From Dillenia suffruticosa (Eukaryota; Streptophyta; Magnoliopsida; Dilleniales; Dilleniaceae): a DNA stretch of 64,000 bases. The notes beneath the pieces were generated by a model. That model was not told the origin of the DNA. It saw only the letters and a list, made by a program, of their open reading frames with translations, and did not search any database. Below are positions 32,460 to 44,180 of the stretch, piece by piece. How positions within the stretch are numbered: position 1 is the first letter of the stretch; each line of letters begins with the position of its first letter. The translations under genes were made by a program, and so were the position numbers. The stretch is from the NCBI GenBank assembly GCA_033439265.1, contig JAVTVX010000005.1:3172001-3236000 (forward strand), in the 5' to 3' direction.

Positions 32460-35400
32460 CAAAGCAAGTTCCACAATTTTCTCTCCCAAAACTATGTAAG
32501 GCTCACTTGTATATCTATTCCAATTTATTTGGTGTATAAGTTTATGGTATCTTTAGCAATTTGGCAGCAGGCTAGTATCGTTTATCTTGTCCTTTGACTT
32601 GGTTTTGCTGCTACAGCCAAATGGGTAACAATCAATGGAAATTTTTGAAGGATTAGCTGGCGCAACCTTATTGCATTGGACTTGCTAAGAATGTTGGTTT
32701 CCATAATTCCATCCTTTTTTGTCTCACTAAGCATGTTTCTCTAATCGTTGTTTGGTTAGTAGACAAAAGCACTATGATCGTACCAATCATTGGATGAAAT
32801 GGTTAATTTAGTTTAGTTAATCAGCCTCCTTAGCTCATGTTTGGATTGCAAGAATGAAATTTTGGGAGCGGCTTTGACGATTAAACAATTAGGTCATCCA
32901 ATCATGGTGTGGGCTAATGACTACTGTTTATAGTGCCATACTCCTATTTGCTGGACACATAAACTGATTATTACCAAAAAAAAAAAATAAACTGATTAAT
33001 ACCTCTTCCATTTTGACAGTGCAGTTTTTGAAAAAAAAAAATTTTGGAAATAGAGTTTTGATTTAAAAATTATTTTTTTACGTAAATAGAGTCTTACCAT
33101 CGGTATCCGAATTTCACCTGACTAATCCAATTTGAACACTATAGAGGCCCATTTTAGGAGGTGCCTCTCCAAACATAGTCTTTTCCGTTTTCAAGTTTTA
33201 AACCCGATACTTGGTTAAGTCACCTAGCATCACATCCCACTAAATCATCTATCAGTTGGTATTTTGATTTAAAAATTATGAAAAAACAAACATATATACA
33301 TTTTATAGTTCTGTATCCCAACATGAACATCCCTTAAAATGGAAAGCTCTTAAACCCAATAACCCCACCCTCCCAAAAAAAGATGTGAAATTGAAGGGCA
33401 CCTCTTAAAAAATGTTGGGATCAAGATTAATGTTGGGATAAAGATGTGCTCATCTCATTTCTGGTCTAGCCATCCAAACCCGGTCTTAGGTATTTCAAAG
33501 ATGGTCCGTTTTAGCACTCTTTCTTTAGAATCTCAATTGAATTTGCAATCTTTTACTTTTGTTTGTTTTCTTTAATGCAATTGTATTTGGTAGTATTATC
33601 TCCTATATAAACATATATAAAGGATGATATCATTGTCAGAGTCGAGGCAAAATCAAAGGCTGAACAAGGTAATCAAACGCAATGACCTTGTTATTATCGA
33701 AGGTGATTAAGATAAAATCCAAACAAAGAGAGAATCAAATTGGCCGGTTAAAGGACAATGTCTCAATATTTTGAAAGGAATTTCTTTTTTTCTTGACCAA
33801 TTCTATTGATTTCTTGCTCTCTGGGATGGGATAGTTTTGATCTTATTGGCTACTTGTGATTTCGGTGGGTACAAGGACGTTGCTGCCGCAAAAAGGATGT
33901 TTTTCCATAATTGAAATTACGTGGATGAAAAGTAGATTTAATAGAATAAAATATCAGATAATTTAATCAAATCTCGAATTTAAAATTTAAGAATGAAAAA
34001 TAATAAAAAAATATTATATTATGAGAGCCGATCCTTTAAATAGAGTCCCACAAATATTTAAATCAAATTATTTAAAATATAACTAATAAAAAAAAAAGAA
34101 AGTGCAATAATGATAAGCAAACTATCACAATCCGGACTCTCTATGCAAACCATTAGGCCTGGAGCATGGACACGACCATCCTCGAGAACTCGTATCCGTA
34201 CGAGAAGTCCAAACTCAAGCCTAGATTGGGACCATTAAAGTCTAAATTGCTTAATCAGTTACTGGATTTAAAAATGGACCTAGCTGAAGAAGAGGGGATA
34301 ACTCATCGAGTCCAAACTTGAGCCTACCTAGACTGACCCATTTTAGTCTTGATTGCTTTACCGGTGAGTTGACTTAAGTATGGTGTAAACTTATATTTAT
34401 TTATTTATTTTGGTTTGAAGGGGAATATATTACGTACAGGGAGGAAAACATCCTTTTTAACATGGGAAAAGGAATTGATTAATGTTAACTAATTGAGTTC
34501 TTTTTAAAAAAAGAATTGATTCGTAATACTTAATATTTCTTTTCGATTTCAATAATCATCAAATTCTAAAATATTAAAAAGTTTAAATAACTACTCTAAT
34601 TAGAAAATCCAAACTTACGAGTTATCGACGAGGATGTGGAACATACCATCTCCTCTACTCTCGATGTTAAAACCCTAACCCATTGCTTCTCATTCTTGGG
34701 CTTCTCCCACCGAATCCTTCTCCTGTTTTTCTTCACTTTCGTCTTCCTCCAAGGTCTTTGGCTCCAAGAAACCAAAACCGTCGATTCTCGCTGTCAATTT
34801 GACTACTGTGAACTTTTTAAACACTTCTTCTGTTTTAATACGTATTGAATTTTGATATTTTTTTTAAAATAATATTTTTATTTGAATTTATTAAATACTT
34901 ATTTCAAAAAACATTCTCAAGAGAGATTGAGAATATATTGTGAGGAACGTTTTTGTAATGTTCACATTTTGATTACTTGGATTGAACAACTTATGTGGGT
35001 TATTTTCGAACATATTAGGAAATGGAAAAGAGAGAGGGTGCCACCATGGGTGGTGATTTCAAGAGAAACTCTTGTAATTCTCCCTGTGCACTATGCTTGT
35101 AACTTTAGGAAAAGTTAGTAGACAAGGTTGGGTGTGTGTCCTCTAAAAATGAGTTGTTTTGTAAACGTTAGCCCGAAGAGAACAATGGTGGTTTGTAGGA
35201 TAGGAGCCCAGTGTCGGGTTAAAAGTTTTAGGAATGTCCTTGTACTTTTGTGAGAAGTAATAAACAAGGTTGGGGGAGGATTTTCTGTATGTTTCGTATG
35301 TCTTTGTTGTGTCATTGTTCCTTGCTTTCAAATTATCCGAGAGAGGTAGAGAGAGCAAAGAGAGGAACGCAGAGGCTCGTGCATGGGCATTGGTCAGCGA

Positions 35401-35580
35401 TGATCGGGTGTGAAAATTTTACCCTGTAAAAATTTGTAGACTCCCTTAAAATAAAAAATAAAAATAAAAACAAATAACTTAAATTTTACCCAAAAGGGAC
35501 CTGAAATTACCAAACGATACAAAAAATTTTCTGAGAGCACATTGGGCGCTCCAAGGACTAAATGCCGACCGACTGAGCTC
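32460..35580. other. Intergenic DNA between the divergent ABCB and FIE genes
   Basis: No gene was recognised. The region should hold the ABCB promoter at the left and the FIE promoter at the right. It also holds degenerate dispersed-repeat segments (around 33090-33250 and 33950-34080), an imperfect tandem duplication at about 34206-34370, and a segment at 35100-35300 where a phrase around ACAAGGTTGGG recurs about 140 bases apart, possibly a worn LTR-type remnant. Confidence 0.55.
34206..34370. repeat. Imperfect tandem duplication, unit about 103 bases
   Basis: A segment starting AGTCCAAACTCAAGCCTA at 34206 recurs from 34309 as AGTCCAAACTTGAGCCTA. Similarity continues for about 60 bases (GACC.ATT..AGTCT..ATTGCTT). 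The copies differ by substitutions and small indels, so the duplication is old. Confidence 0.6.
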
Positions 35581-35582
35581 CC

Positions 35583-35606
35583 CTCTCTCTCTCTCTCTCT
35601 CTCTCT
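35583..35606 (+). repeat. (CT)n tract in the FIE leader
   Basis: A run of CT dinucleotides lies about 20-45 bases upstream of the FIE exon 1a start codon, probably inside the 5' untranslated region. Confidence 0.85.
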
Positions 35607-35627
35607 GTGAAGACGAAGTAGAAGAAG

Positions 35628-36999
35628 ATGGCAAAGACACCGATTGGATGCGAAGCAGTGGTGGGATCGCTGACGCCGTCGAAGAAAAAGGAATACAAAG
35701 TGACCAATAGACTACAGGAGGGTAAGCGTCCTCTTTACGCCGTCGTTTTTAACTTCATCGACTCTCGCTTTTTCAACGTCTTCGCTACCGTCGGTGGCAA
35801 TCGAGTGAGCACTCTCTCTCCTTTCGTTCTCTCTCATGCTTAATTACTTAAAATTGTGTTCGATTACTTGAAGAAATTGTGGAATTCAAAATTCAATTTG
35901 GTCGTCTTGAGTGAATCGTGCTTTAATTGTGGTCTTCACTTTTATGGTATTTATCTCGGATCGGACCTATATCCTCCACGGGATCGACTCATGATCATTT
36001 TCTTGAATTTGATGCTATAATTAATAAGCCTATTTTTGATGATCTTGACATTTACATTGCCCTTCTATCAATACCGAAAAAGTGGATTGAAATTATAGAA
36101 AATGATGTGGCACAAATTTAATGGTTGAAAAATTATATTGATTTCTATAATTTCCGCGGGTATAGGTATCCATGGGATTTGTTAGAAATGTACAGGTTTC
36201 CTAGTGCATTTTTTATGTATGCGATTCTAACTTGGATTGTACGATGATAAGTTTCTTATGTTGTAGTTAGCCGTTGTTAAAATCCCAATGTTGTAAAATA
36301 TAACTTTACAATTTTAGAAACACTTTGATTCAAGATTAGAATCCCAGCACGTTTCTACAAGCTTAAAAGCATTATTAGAATCTCAATTCAAACAACAATT
36401 ACTTGTTAAGCATTCTAAGATTTAGAACTGATTGCATCATCTATGACAATGTGCAACCTATGGTACTAAATGTTGCATTTGCTTTGCCTTATCCTGGTAA
36501 CCTCTGACTGTCGTGTGTCATAGTGTGTGGGAATAAGTAAATGCTATAATGTGTTTGGAAGAAATTCTAAATAAGCAATCTAAGGTGGACACTCATGTCC
36601 TCAAGTGCTTGTTTTGTATGTCTGTGCTTTTTGTTAATACGTGACCACTAATAAAAATTTCACTTTTGGTAATTGAGGCTTGAGCAGCCAATGTATTAGA
36701 CAAGTTGTGTAGAAAACCGTGCCAAATTCTACATTTCATTTAAGACATTTTAGGAGAAGAATGAGGGTAAGGGTTGTTTGAACAATGAGAGATGTCTCAA
36801 GCTTTGGAGAATGTGATATTGGAGTCAAATTAGTGTACATAAATATAAGGCTAAATTTGATAATCATATGCTGACTTTTAATGGCATAGGTGTTCTACTC
36901 ATATCAATGTTTGATATGGGATAATATAATTGCTTTTGAAATTTCCTAGAGAAGAATCGATCCTTCCTTTTCAACTTCACCAAAATTTGAGCAATATTG

Positions 37000-37044
<45 letters not shown>

Positions 37045-40000
37045 TGGTTCTACTTAAATGTTTTTGAATGGATCTATTGATATCTCTGTTTCCTTAATCT
37101 CATCTATCTCTGCAATCTCTTTGGTGTACTATCAAAATAAATTTTGTGTGATGCAAAAAGTGAAATGAATGGTTCAATAGCTGGACAAAAAGAATATTTC
37201 CTTTACTTCACCGAACTTTTTTCTATCTTTGAGAATGAGATACGTTGTTTCTGTTAATTTCAATGCTTTGAGTTGGTGAATTTATATTTGAATTCTCCTT
37301 TTAATGTAATTATTCTTTGTTATCTATAAATATCGTATATTTTTTATGTGCATTGGTTGTGCCTCTACATATAGAAGAGGAGGCCGCATATATTATTGGG
37401 TCTCTCTATTCTTGATTCAAATAGTGGAGGTTTAGATTCTAGAATCTGCTGCTGTCAGATAAAATGGTGAAACCAGCAGAAGCGAAGTCTGGAATAGGTT
37501 GTGAGCCTGTAATAGGATCTATAATTCCGTTAGAGAATGAGAAATTCAAATTTACAAACAAGATCCAGAGCAAGAATCCTTTCCGGTCCATTGTTTTCAA
37601 CTTCATTGACTCACTCTTCTTCAATGTCTTTGCCTCTGCCGGTGTAAATGAAGTATTTTCTTGTTCCATTGTGAATCTCTCCATCCTTTGCGTTTCTGGT
37701 GTGCAAATCACATCCTCCTTTCAAATATAGGGTTTGTTCGTTGGCTTATTCCTCACAAAGGCAATTATTAATTTCCATTTTCCTGATAATCATATGAAAA
37801 CCATATAGGAAAAAAATGATACGAGCAGCTTAATAAGGAAAATCAAACCAATGACTTTGCCAGTGTGGCCGGTTAGCTTTCATTCGGATTTTCATTGCCA
37901 GGGTTATCAATGAACAGGTGTGTGGTTATCCCTTTACTTCATCACAAGAAAATTCGCATGTGATGAAATAAAAACCATGGAGGTGCGACAGAGCATGCCA
38001 ATAAGATTCTAGGATTTCCTTTTTTGTTTTCGTGATGAGCTTCTAGGAATTTTTGGCATTGCTATTCAGTAGCACTATGTCACTCTTTGGTATGTATGAG
38101 GACTCATTGTCTGTCGTAGTGTGGAAGAAGAGTGGGTGAATCCTTTTTTCACTGTTAATGCACTTACACTTGTGTGGATACTTTCCACCCATTCTTTTTC
38201 TCAGGCATACTACTTCTTTGATCCATTTTCCATTTTCACTTTTCATTTTTTTTTAATTTTTAATTTTTTAATTTATTTTTATTTTTTTGCTCTTCTGTGG
38301 CTCCTTCTCGGTAAGAGTTTAGAAAATGGAGATTTTCTCCTTACCTTCATTTATGGTGTATTTTCTTTTCTATAGATGCTCTTGACTTGAGTTAATGCCT
38401 CATTGCTTGAGCATTTTCCCTTTTCACATGGTCAATGATTTTTTATCTTGTTGTATGTCAGCTGTGCATACAGCTTTTTATACATGTTACCACAGATGTA
38501 ATATAACAGGCCATAACTTTTATCAGTTTCTATGAGCCATGCTTTTTACATGCTATTTAAGCTGCATATTGTCAAGTGATTATCTTAAATCTTAGTTTAA
38601 GTGATATTTGTTTTATCAAAATGAAGGGCCTCTTTTTTAGTGTGTTGGTGCTGCCTTAATTCTTTCTAGGAAAATTGACTGGTAATGCTCTAGCTTTTAT
38701 TCTTCTATGGGAAGGTGATAATAAGGCTTTGATGAGGTTTTGGTGTGGCAGATGTACCTTCTCCTTGCCTGTCATAAATAAACTACTATAGGTTCACATA
38801 TTTCCATTTTAACCTGTATTTGACTTTGATGTGATCCATGTCTGCATTCCTTTCTCAGGTGACTGTTTATCAATGCCTTGATGGGGGAGTCATTGCTGTG
38901 TTGCAATCTTATATTGATGAAGATGTAAGAAAAACATTTTTATATAGTCGATTTTATGCCAGTTATACTGTAAGATGTCTCCTGTAAATCCCTTGATAAC
39001 ATTTGGCGCTTCCATGTACTTTATCAATCAGAAGGATGAATCCTTTTACACATTAAGCTGGGCTTGCACTGATGATGCAACTCCATTTATTGTGGCTGGA
39101 GGAATAAATGGGATTATTCGTGTTATTGATTCAGGCAGTGAAAAGATACACAAGGTATTCCATGTCATTTACTGGTTGCACAGATCTGTATGAATGATAA
39201 ACATCTCTCTGTATCCAAAGTTTTCAAAAAGAAATATTTTTCCTCACTTTGACATACTCATTGACCTGTAGAGTTTGGTTGGCCATGGTGATTCAATAAA
39301 TGAAATCAGGACTCAAGCATTAAGACCATCACTTGTGGTATCAGCAAGTAAAGTAAGTCATTTTTCTCAAAGTATACGTCTTGACTTTTTCAATCAGTGT
39401 TACATAGAGTAATACTTGTTAACACTCGTGATTTTTGGCCAGGATGAATCAGTCAGGCTATGGAATGTCCAAACGGGTATCTGCATACTAATATTTGCCG
39501 GTGCTGGAGGTCATCGCAATGAAGTTCTGAGTGTGGTAAGAATGGACTGTGGCTATTAGGCAGGCTGGTGAATGTCATTTTTGGACTTCATTTCTTTAAC
39601 AGCACGCTTCACTATTTGTAGAGAAATAAGATTCAAATTGCTTGATATGATTATGATGGCCATTGCAGGATTTCCATCCTTCAGATATATATCGAATTGC
39701 AAGCTGTGGTATGGACAACACCATAAAGATTTGGTCAATGAAGGGTATTGATCTTATTTTTCTCATCTATCTTGTTTAATGATGCCAGGGTAGAGCAATC
39801 AGTATCATTTTCAGTCCTTTACTTCATTGTAAAAATTTGGAGTATTGAGTAAGCTATCAGCATAAAGAATTCCAAATTGAGAAGGTTGCTTTTATTTGTC
39901 TCTTGAGCTTTAAGCAAGTTTTTAGAACTGAAAATGCATGATACAATGTGTTTGTTCATGTAGAAAATTGCTCTTCTATAGGCATGCTGGCATGTCAAAT

Positions 40001-43000
40001 CAATGAAGATTGCGATATTAGTTGAACCAAGGACCCATTAAACAGCGATGTTGCTGAAGTACTGTCCTGGAAGGGAGTTGGTATATCTTGCCTTCCTCAA
40101 GACAGAAGAGGACTATTAAGTTTCATCCTGTAAAATGTTTAGCCTTGGTTGTCATTTAATTTGCTGAAGATATAAGGTTGGTGCAACCCATGTATGTGGT
40201 TTTGGTATAAAAGAATACATGCAAAAGGAAGGTGACTAAGATTGCAACTTCAAGAACTAGTAAGTCAATATTTGGATGAACTCTCTCCCATACATGAGGT
40301 GTGAAAGGCTAACCTTTGACCTTCCATTAGGCCTAAAATCATGTCAAATGTATGGAGTTTGTCATCCCTATGGGGTACTTCTTATTTGTCTGTCCTAATT
40401 GCTTGGTACAATTATTCTGTTCCTTTTCTGTCTTTAAGCTATATTTGGATGATTTGAGGCATTTCTAGATAGGCTTCTGAACGAGAAAAGTTTGTTATAT
40501 TAAACTGTCTATTGTTGGCAGCTATACAGTTAAGAATTGTGCAAATTTATAGGCTTTGGTATGTTCATCTAATTGATAGAGTTTGCTGCAGAGTTCTGGA
40601 CTTATGTAGAGAAATCTTTCACATGGACAGACCTTCCTTCCAAATTCCCAACAAAATACGTACAGTTCCCTGTAAGTAGGACTTTCTGTGTGAGACCTAT
40701 GTTTTTGCTTTTCTTTTGGGTAACACTCTTTCTTAGCCTTCTTTTTCTTTTTTCCCTTATGTTTTACCCTTTCCCCAATTCTATCTTTTCTTCTTGAACT
40801 TGTCAGATGTTCATTGCTTCAGTTCACTCCAACTATGTTGACTGTAATAGGTGGCTTGGCGATTTTATTGTATCAAAGGTAAATTGTTTTCGTTTCCAAC
40901 TGAAATTTCTCGTGTCCTAGATCAATGGCAGACTCAAAAAAATAATTCTAGGGGGCAGAGTACAAGTGCTTAATATATGTTGAGAGTCCTTTTGCTTCAC
41001 ACTCGACAACTCCACACACCCTATAGTGGAACATAGGATTGTTCAATAAATTGATATATTCAATTTTAAAAGATCGCATAATTTGTCTTGTAATTGTCTT
41101 ATGATTTTTCAAATTTCGAGTAGTCTCATGACAATTTTGGAAGTTACAAGAAGTCATCAACTTCTCAATTGCTAATGCATTGTCTACTATTATGTCTTGT
41201 GATTTTTTAAATTTGACAAATTTGAGTTTTTTTTCTTTAAAGTAACTATTTTTTGGTCACATTCCTAATAAAATAACTAAGAGTATTTTGGATTTGTTTT
41301 CAGATTTGTTCAATATTTCACTACCTTACATTTAGTGGAGAAAATATTCACAACTTGAATTTGTCGTACAACAGAATTTTAGAAAGAATTGTTTGATTCC
41401 TTCAAGACTCTCTACCTTCTGCAACAATTGGTGTAATTCCTAAGATAAATTGACTAAATTCCAGATGAAATTCACTCAAATTCTAGAAGGGTCATTTCAA
41501 AATTAATGGAGAAGAACAGTAAACCCAGAATAATCACAGGCATTGCAGTTGGTGACGTAGCTTTATTTTCTCAAACTAGTATTCTCTTGTTTTTCATTTA
41601 CAAGTACAAAATAAATAAATCAATAAATAGACCAAAAATTTTCATCAAAATCTGCTAATTGATCTTGTATACCAAAGAAACATGAAGAGAAACAACAAAT
41701 GGGTCTGTCTCAAAAGGATCAAAAAGGGGAAGAGAAGCAAATTGTTGATGGAGAGATTAGTTTGAATTGGAGATAATGAAGGCTTCAGCATATGTATGGG
41801 GTTCTTAAAGGCATGTTTGGAATACTTTAAAATGGTTGTACATATTATCTTTTGGGTGACAAATAATATCTGAAACATTTTTCTTAAAATTTTTAGGTGG
41901 CAATTTTTTTTAGAAATTTTAGGGTCCAACTATATTTTTTCAAGGAGGCGGATTATAAATTTTAGATGGGGTAACACATTAGAGGAAAATTCTTTATCCT
42001 TAACATAGTAAAATTTAAGGGGGACACAAATTTAGCTAACTGTATTTCAATTTGTTTTGAGTCCTTGATCCATCACTTACCTAAACTTTTTTGTCTTCTT
42101 GTTGAACTGCCAGTGATGTCTATCCTTAGTGTCTTGTCACTTGCTTGGAAACAACATCAACTTTTTGAAAATCTGAATAACTTGTGCATTTGCATGGAAA
42201 TCAGAGTAAATTACTCTATCCTGATTTTGGATAAGGAAAGAGGAGTAAATGAGAAACAATAGAGTTCATTTGTCATTCATATTCAAATGACCAAGATAAT
42301 GTGGAAAAAAAAATGCTTTAGAACTAGGCACTCCAAGAAGTTTGCCTTTTCATGCTGAAAATTCAATTTGCTGTGTATTTTTATATCTACTGCTTCTTTT
42401 GCACGTGTCAGAGTGTTGATAATGAACTTGTATTGTGGGAGCCAAAAATGAAGGAGCAATCCCCCGGTGAGGTTAGACTTTCAACCCAATTTTTTTTTTC
42501 ACATCTTTAATAATTGACTTTATGTAATCTTTTAAGAAACCAAATGCTTTTGCTGCTTTTAAATTGCATAATGATTTCCTTTGCAGGGCTCTGTTGACAT
42601 TCTTCAGAAATACCCTGTTCCAGAATGTGATATTTGGTTTATCAAATTTTCATGTGACTTCCATTACAATTATGCAGCAATAGGTAATGACAATAAGGAG
42701 ATAAATGTTGTTGTTGCCTCTTGCATAACGTGGCATTTCCTTGAAATATCTGCTGAGTTTTTACCCTAGTAGCGTGCCATTCTAACAGGGAACAGGGAAG
42801 GAAAGATATACGTGTGGGAACTGCAATCATGTCCACCTGTTTTAGTTGCAAAGTTTGACTCGTACTCTTTTTAAACAGCTTTACATTAACACCAAAAAGT
42901 TTTGAGACCTCAACTTCTATTTTCTCCATATTTTGCTTCTGTGTAGGTTGTCTCACGCTCATTCAAAATCTCCCATTAGACAGACTGCCATGTCATTTGA

Positions 43001-43181
43001 TGGAAGGTACGGTTTAGATAGAACAACATTTGTAGGTCAGTATATAGTGTAACATTGTTTCATGCGTGTCATTCAAATGTAACAAAGGTCGTGAATTTCT
43101 TGCAGCATCATTCTTAGCTGCTGTGAGGATGGAACAATATGGCGTTGGGATGCTGTGACAGCTGCTGCTGCTTCAAGCTGA
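35628..43181 (+). CDS. FIE: FIE, ESC-type WD40 subunit of Polycomb repressive complex 2
   Basis: Thirteen exons join to 374 residues (Arabidopsis FIE has 369): 35628-35804, 38859-38924, 39032-39154, 39272-39352, 39443-39535, 39669-39744, 40592-40671, 40807-40878, 42412-42471, 42587-42683, 42789-42852, 42947-43006 and 43106-43181. FIE is the Extra-sex-combs-type seven-bladed beta-propeller of PRC2. It binds the E(z)-type methyltransferase and is needed for H3K27 methylation, for endosperm repression before fertilisation and for later development. Family blocks seen are YKVTNRLQEGKRPLYAVVFN, SLVGHGDSINEIRTQ, SKDESVRLWNVQTGICILIF, FHPSDIYRIASCGMD, SFTWTDLPSKFPTKYVQFP, CDIWFIKFSCDFH and SCCEDGTIWRWD. 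The longest introns are intron 1 (3.05 kb) and intron 8 (1.5 kb). The start ATG has a good context (AAGATGGC). Intron 1 contains a second homologous first exon, listed separately. Confidence 0.95.
37003..37040. repeat. (AT)n microsatellite in FIE intron 1
   Basis: About 19 AT units lie between the two FIE first exons. Confidence 0.85.
37325..37332 (+). promoter_or_regulatory. Possible TATA box for FIE exon 1b
   Basis: TATAAATA lies about 130 bases upstream of the exon 1b ATG and could drive a separate transcript. A polypyrimidine/AG acceptor-like sequence (GCTGCTGTCAG) also sits directly before ATAAAATG, so a spliced non-coding leader is another way to reach this ATG. Both are motif-based inferences. 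Confidence 0.3.
37464..37652 (+). CDS. FIE: Alternative or duplicated first coding exon of FIE (exon 1b)
   Basis: Within FIE intron 1 an intact 63-codon ATG-initiated exon ends in a GT donor at 37652/37653, in the same phase as exon 1a, so it could splice directly to exon 2 at 38859 and give a 378-residue FIE. It is homologous to exon 1a: about 29 of 53 aligned residues match by hand count, including IGCE.V.GS, TN..Q and VFNFIDS.FFNVFA. It differs in adding an N-terminal VKPAEAK-type stretch, in LENEKFKF for KKKEYKV, and in ending GVNE instead of GGNR. It cannot be spliced in after exon 1a through the AG just upstream of its ATG, because that reading frame stops at once. It would need its own leader or promoter. 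The intact frame after such divergence suggests use, but it could be the remnant of a tandem gene duplication. Confidence 0.6.
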
Positions 43182-43189
43182 CTAGGTTG

Positions 43190-44170
43190 ATGATGTTGCA
43201 TTCATTTACGTGCGTGTTTTTCTTCTGTTACAAGTAATTCAGATGATTTTTAATTTAAAGCTCGAGTAATTTGTGGTTATTGGATGTACCATATGAGTAG
43301 GCCTTCAATGGGTGTTAAATTTTGCTGAACCTTTGGATGCGTTGTCATGATTTAAAATAAAACTAAAGGGTTTTGTTTGAATGATCGATCATGATGTTTG
43401 TTTCCATGCAGGGCTTTATCCCCCGGATGCGGTTGCATATTTTAAAAAATTATTTACCGAAGCAGGCTCATGTGATCTGGCCCAATAGTTGGGCCACTTG
43501 CCTAGGCCCAAGCCTAACTATTTTCTATGGTGATCCTGACAGGCCTACCTTGCCTTGTCCTATTTGTTACACTCTTTTGTTTGAATGTTTTAGGCCTGTT
43601 TGAAGCCCACCACTCTTTTTGGTACTGTATCGATAGATATTCAGAATCATATTTTGACTAATCTGGTTCGAGATTTACAGTGGTCCATTTAAGAGGATTA
43701 TTCTCCCAACAGATTTTTTTATACTCAAATCGCAAGTCGAACTCGAAAACTTGATTAAGTGACTTTATTTCACATCTCACTAGGCTAATTGTCCGTCAAG
43801 TGAAACTCACCACTTTCATCTTTCTTTTTGCAATGTTCCCTTTTCTTATTCTAAGTAAGAAAAAAGTATTTATAAGTTAAAAAAAAAAAAAAATTCATTC
43901 ATAAAGCACCCCAGTTACAGAACATTCAAGCAGGACACTCATTGGTTTCCACTTGAAACATTTAAGTCGTATAGTTTCCTATTCTTGGAGAAAGATCTCA
44001 ACTACAGCACTCTTTTTCTTTAGCTTTCAAAATTTCAGGCAAGAGCCCCGTACATACTTATTCCCGCCTTATTACTTTTAACACACTCAACATGTGTTAT
44101 GTATACAAATTTATGTACAAGAAAGAATATCAGAACTATATGAATGGGATCTTTTCTTTTAAATCCCAAA
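43190..44170. other. Convergent 3' flank between FIE and the chorein-type gene
   Basis: The two genes face each other with about 1 kb between stop codons, which must hold both 3' untranslated regions. A degenerate dispersed-repeat copy (43627-43800) and a poly-A-type run near 43880-43892 lie here. The short ORF at 43391-43603 has no family-like features. Confidence 0.6.
43627..43800 (+). repeat. Dispersed repeat, copy 1
   Basis: Starting TACTGTATCGATAGATATTC, this segment aligns by eye over about 150 bases with 62971-63130 (TACTATATCAATAGATATCT). Both go on to an AATCATATT segment, TTAAGAG.ATTAT, TTTTTT.ATA and a GAAC/GAAT core followed by a TTGATTAA- or TTTAATTAA-type stretch. Related, more worn segments appear near 33.1-33.25, 56.3-56.46 and 14.4 kb. 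The element type is unknown. Confidence 0.6.
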
Positions 44171-44180
44171 AAGGTATAAA

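Noticed and set aside
34636-34848. Plus-strand ORF of 70 codons with a hydrophobic stretch
   Set aside because: Phe/Leu-rich translation of a T-rich segment, with no homologous feature and no splice partners.
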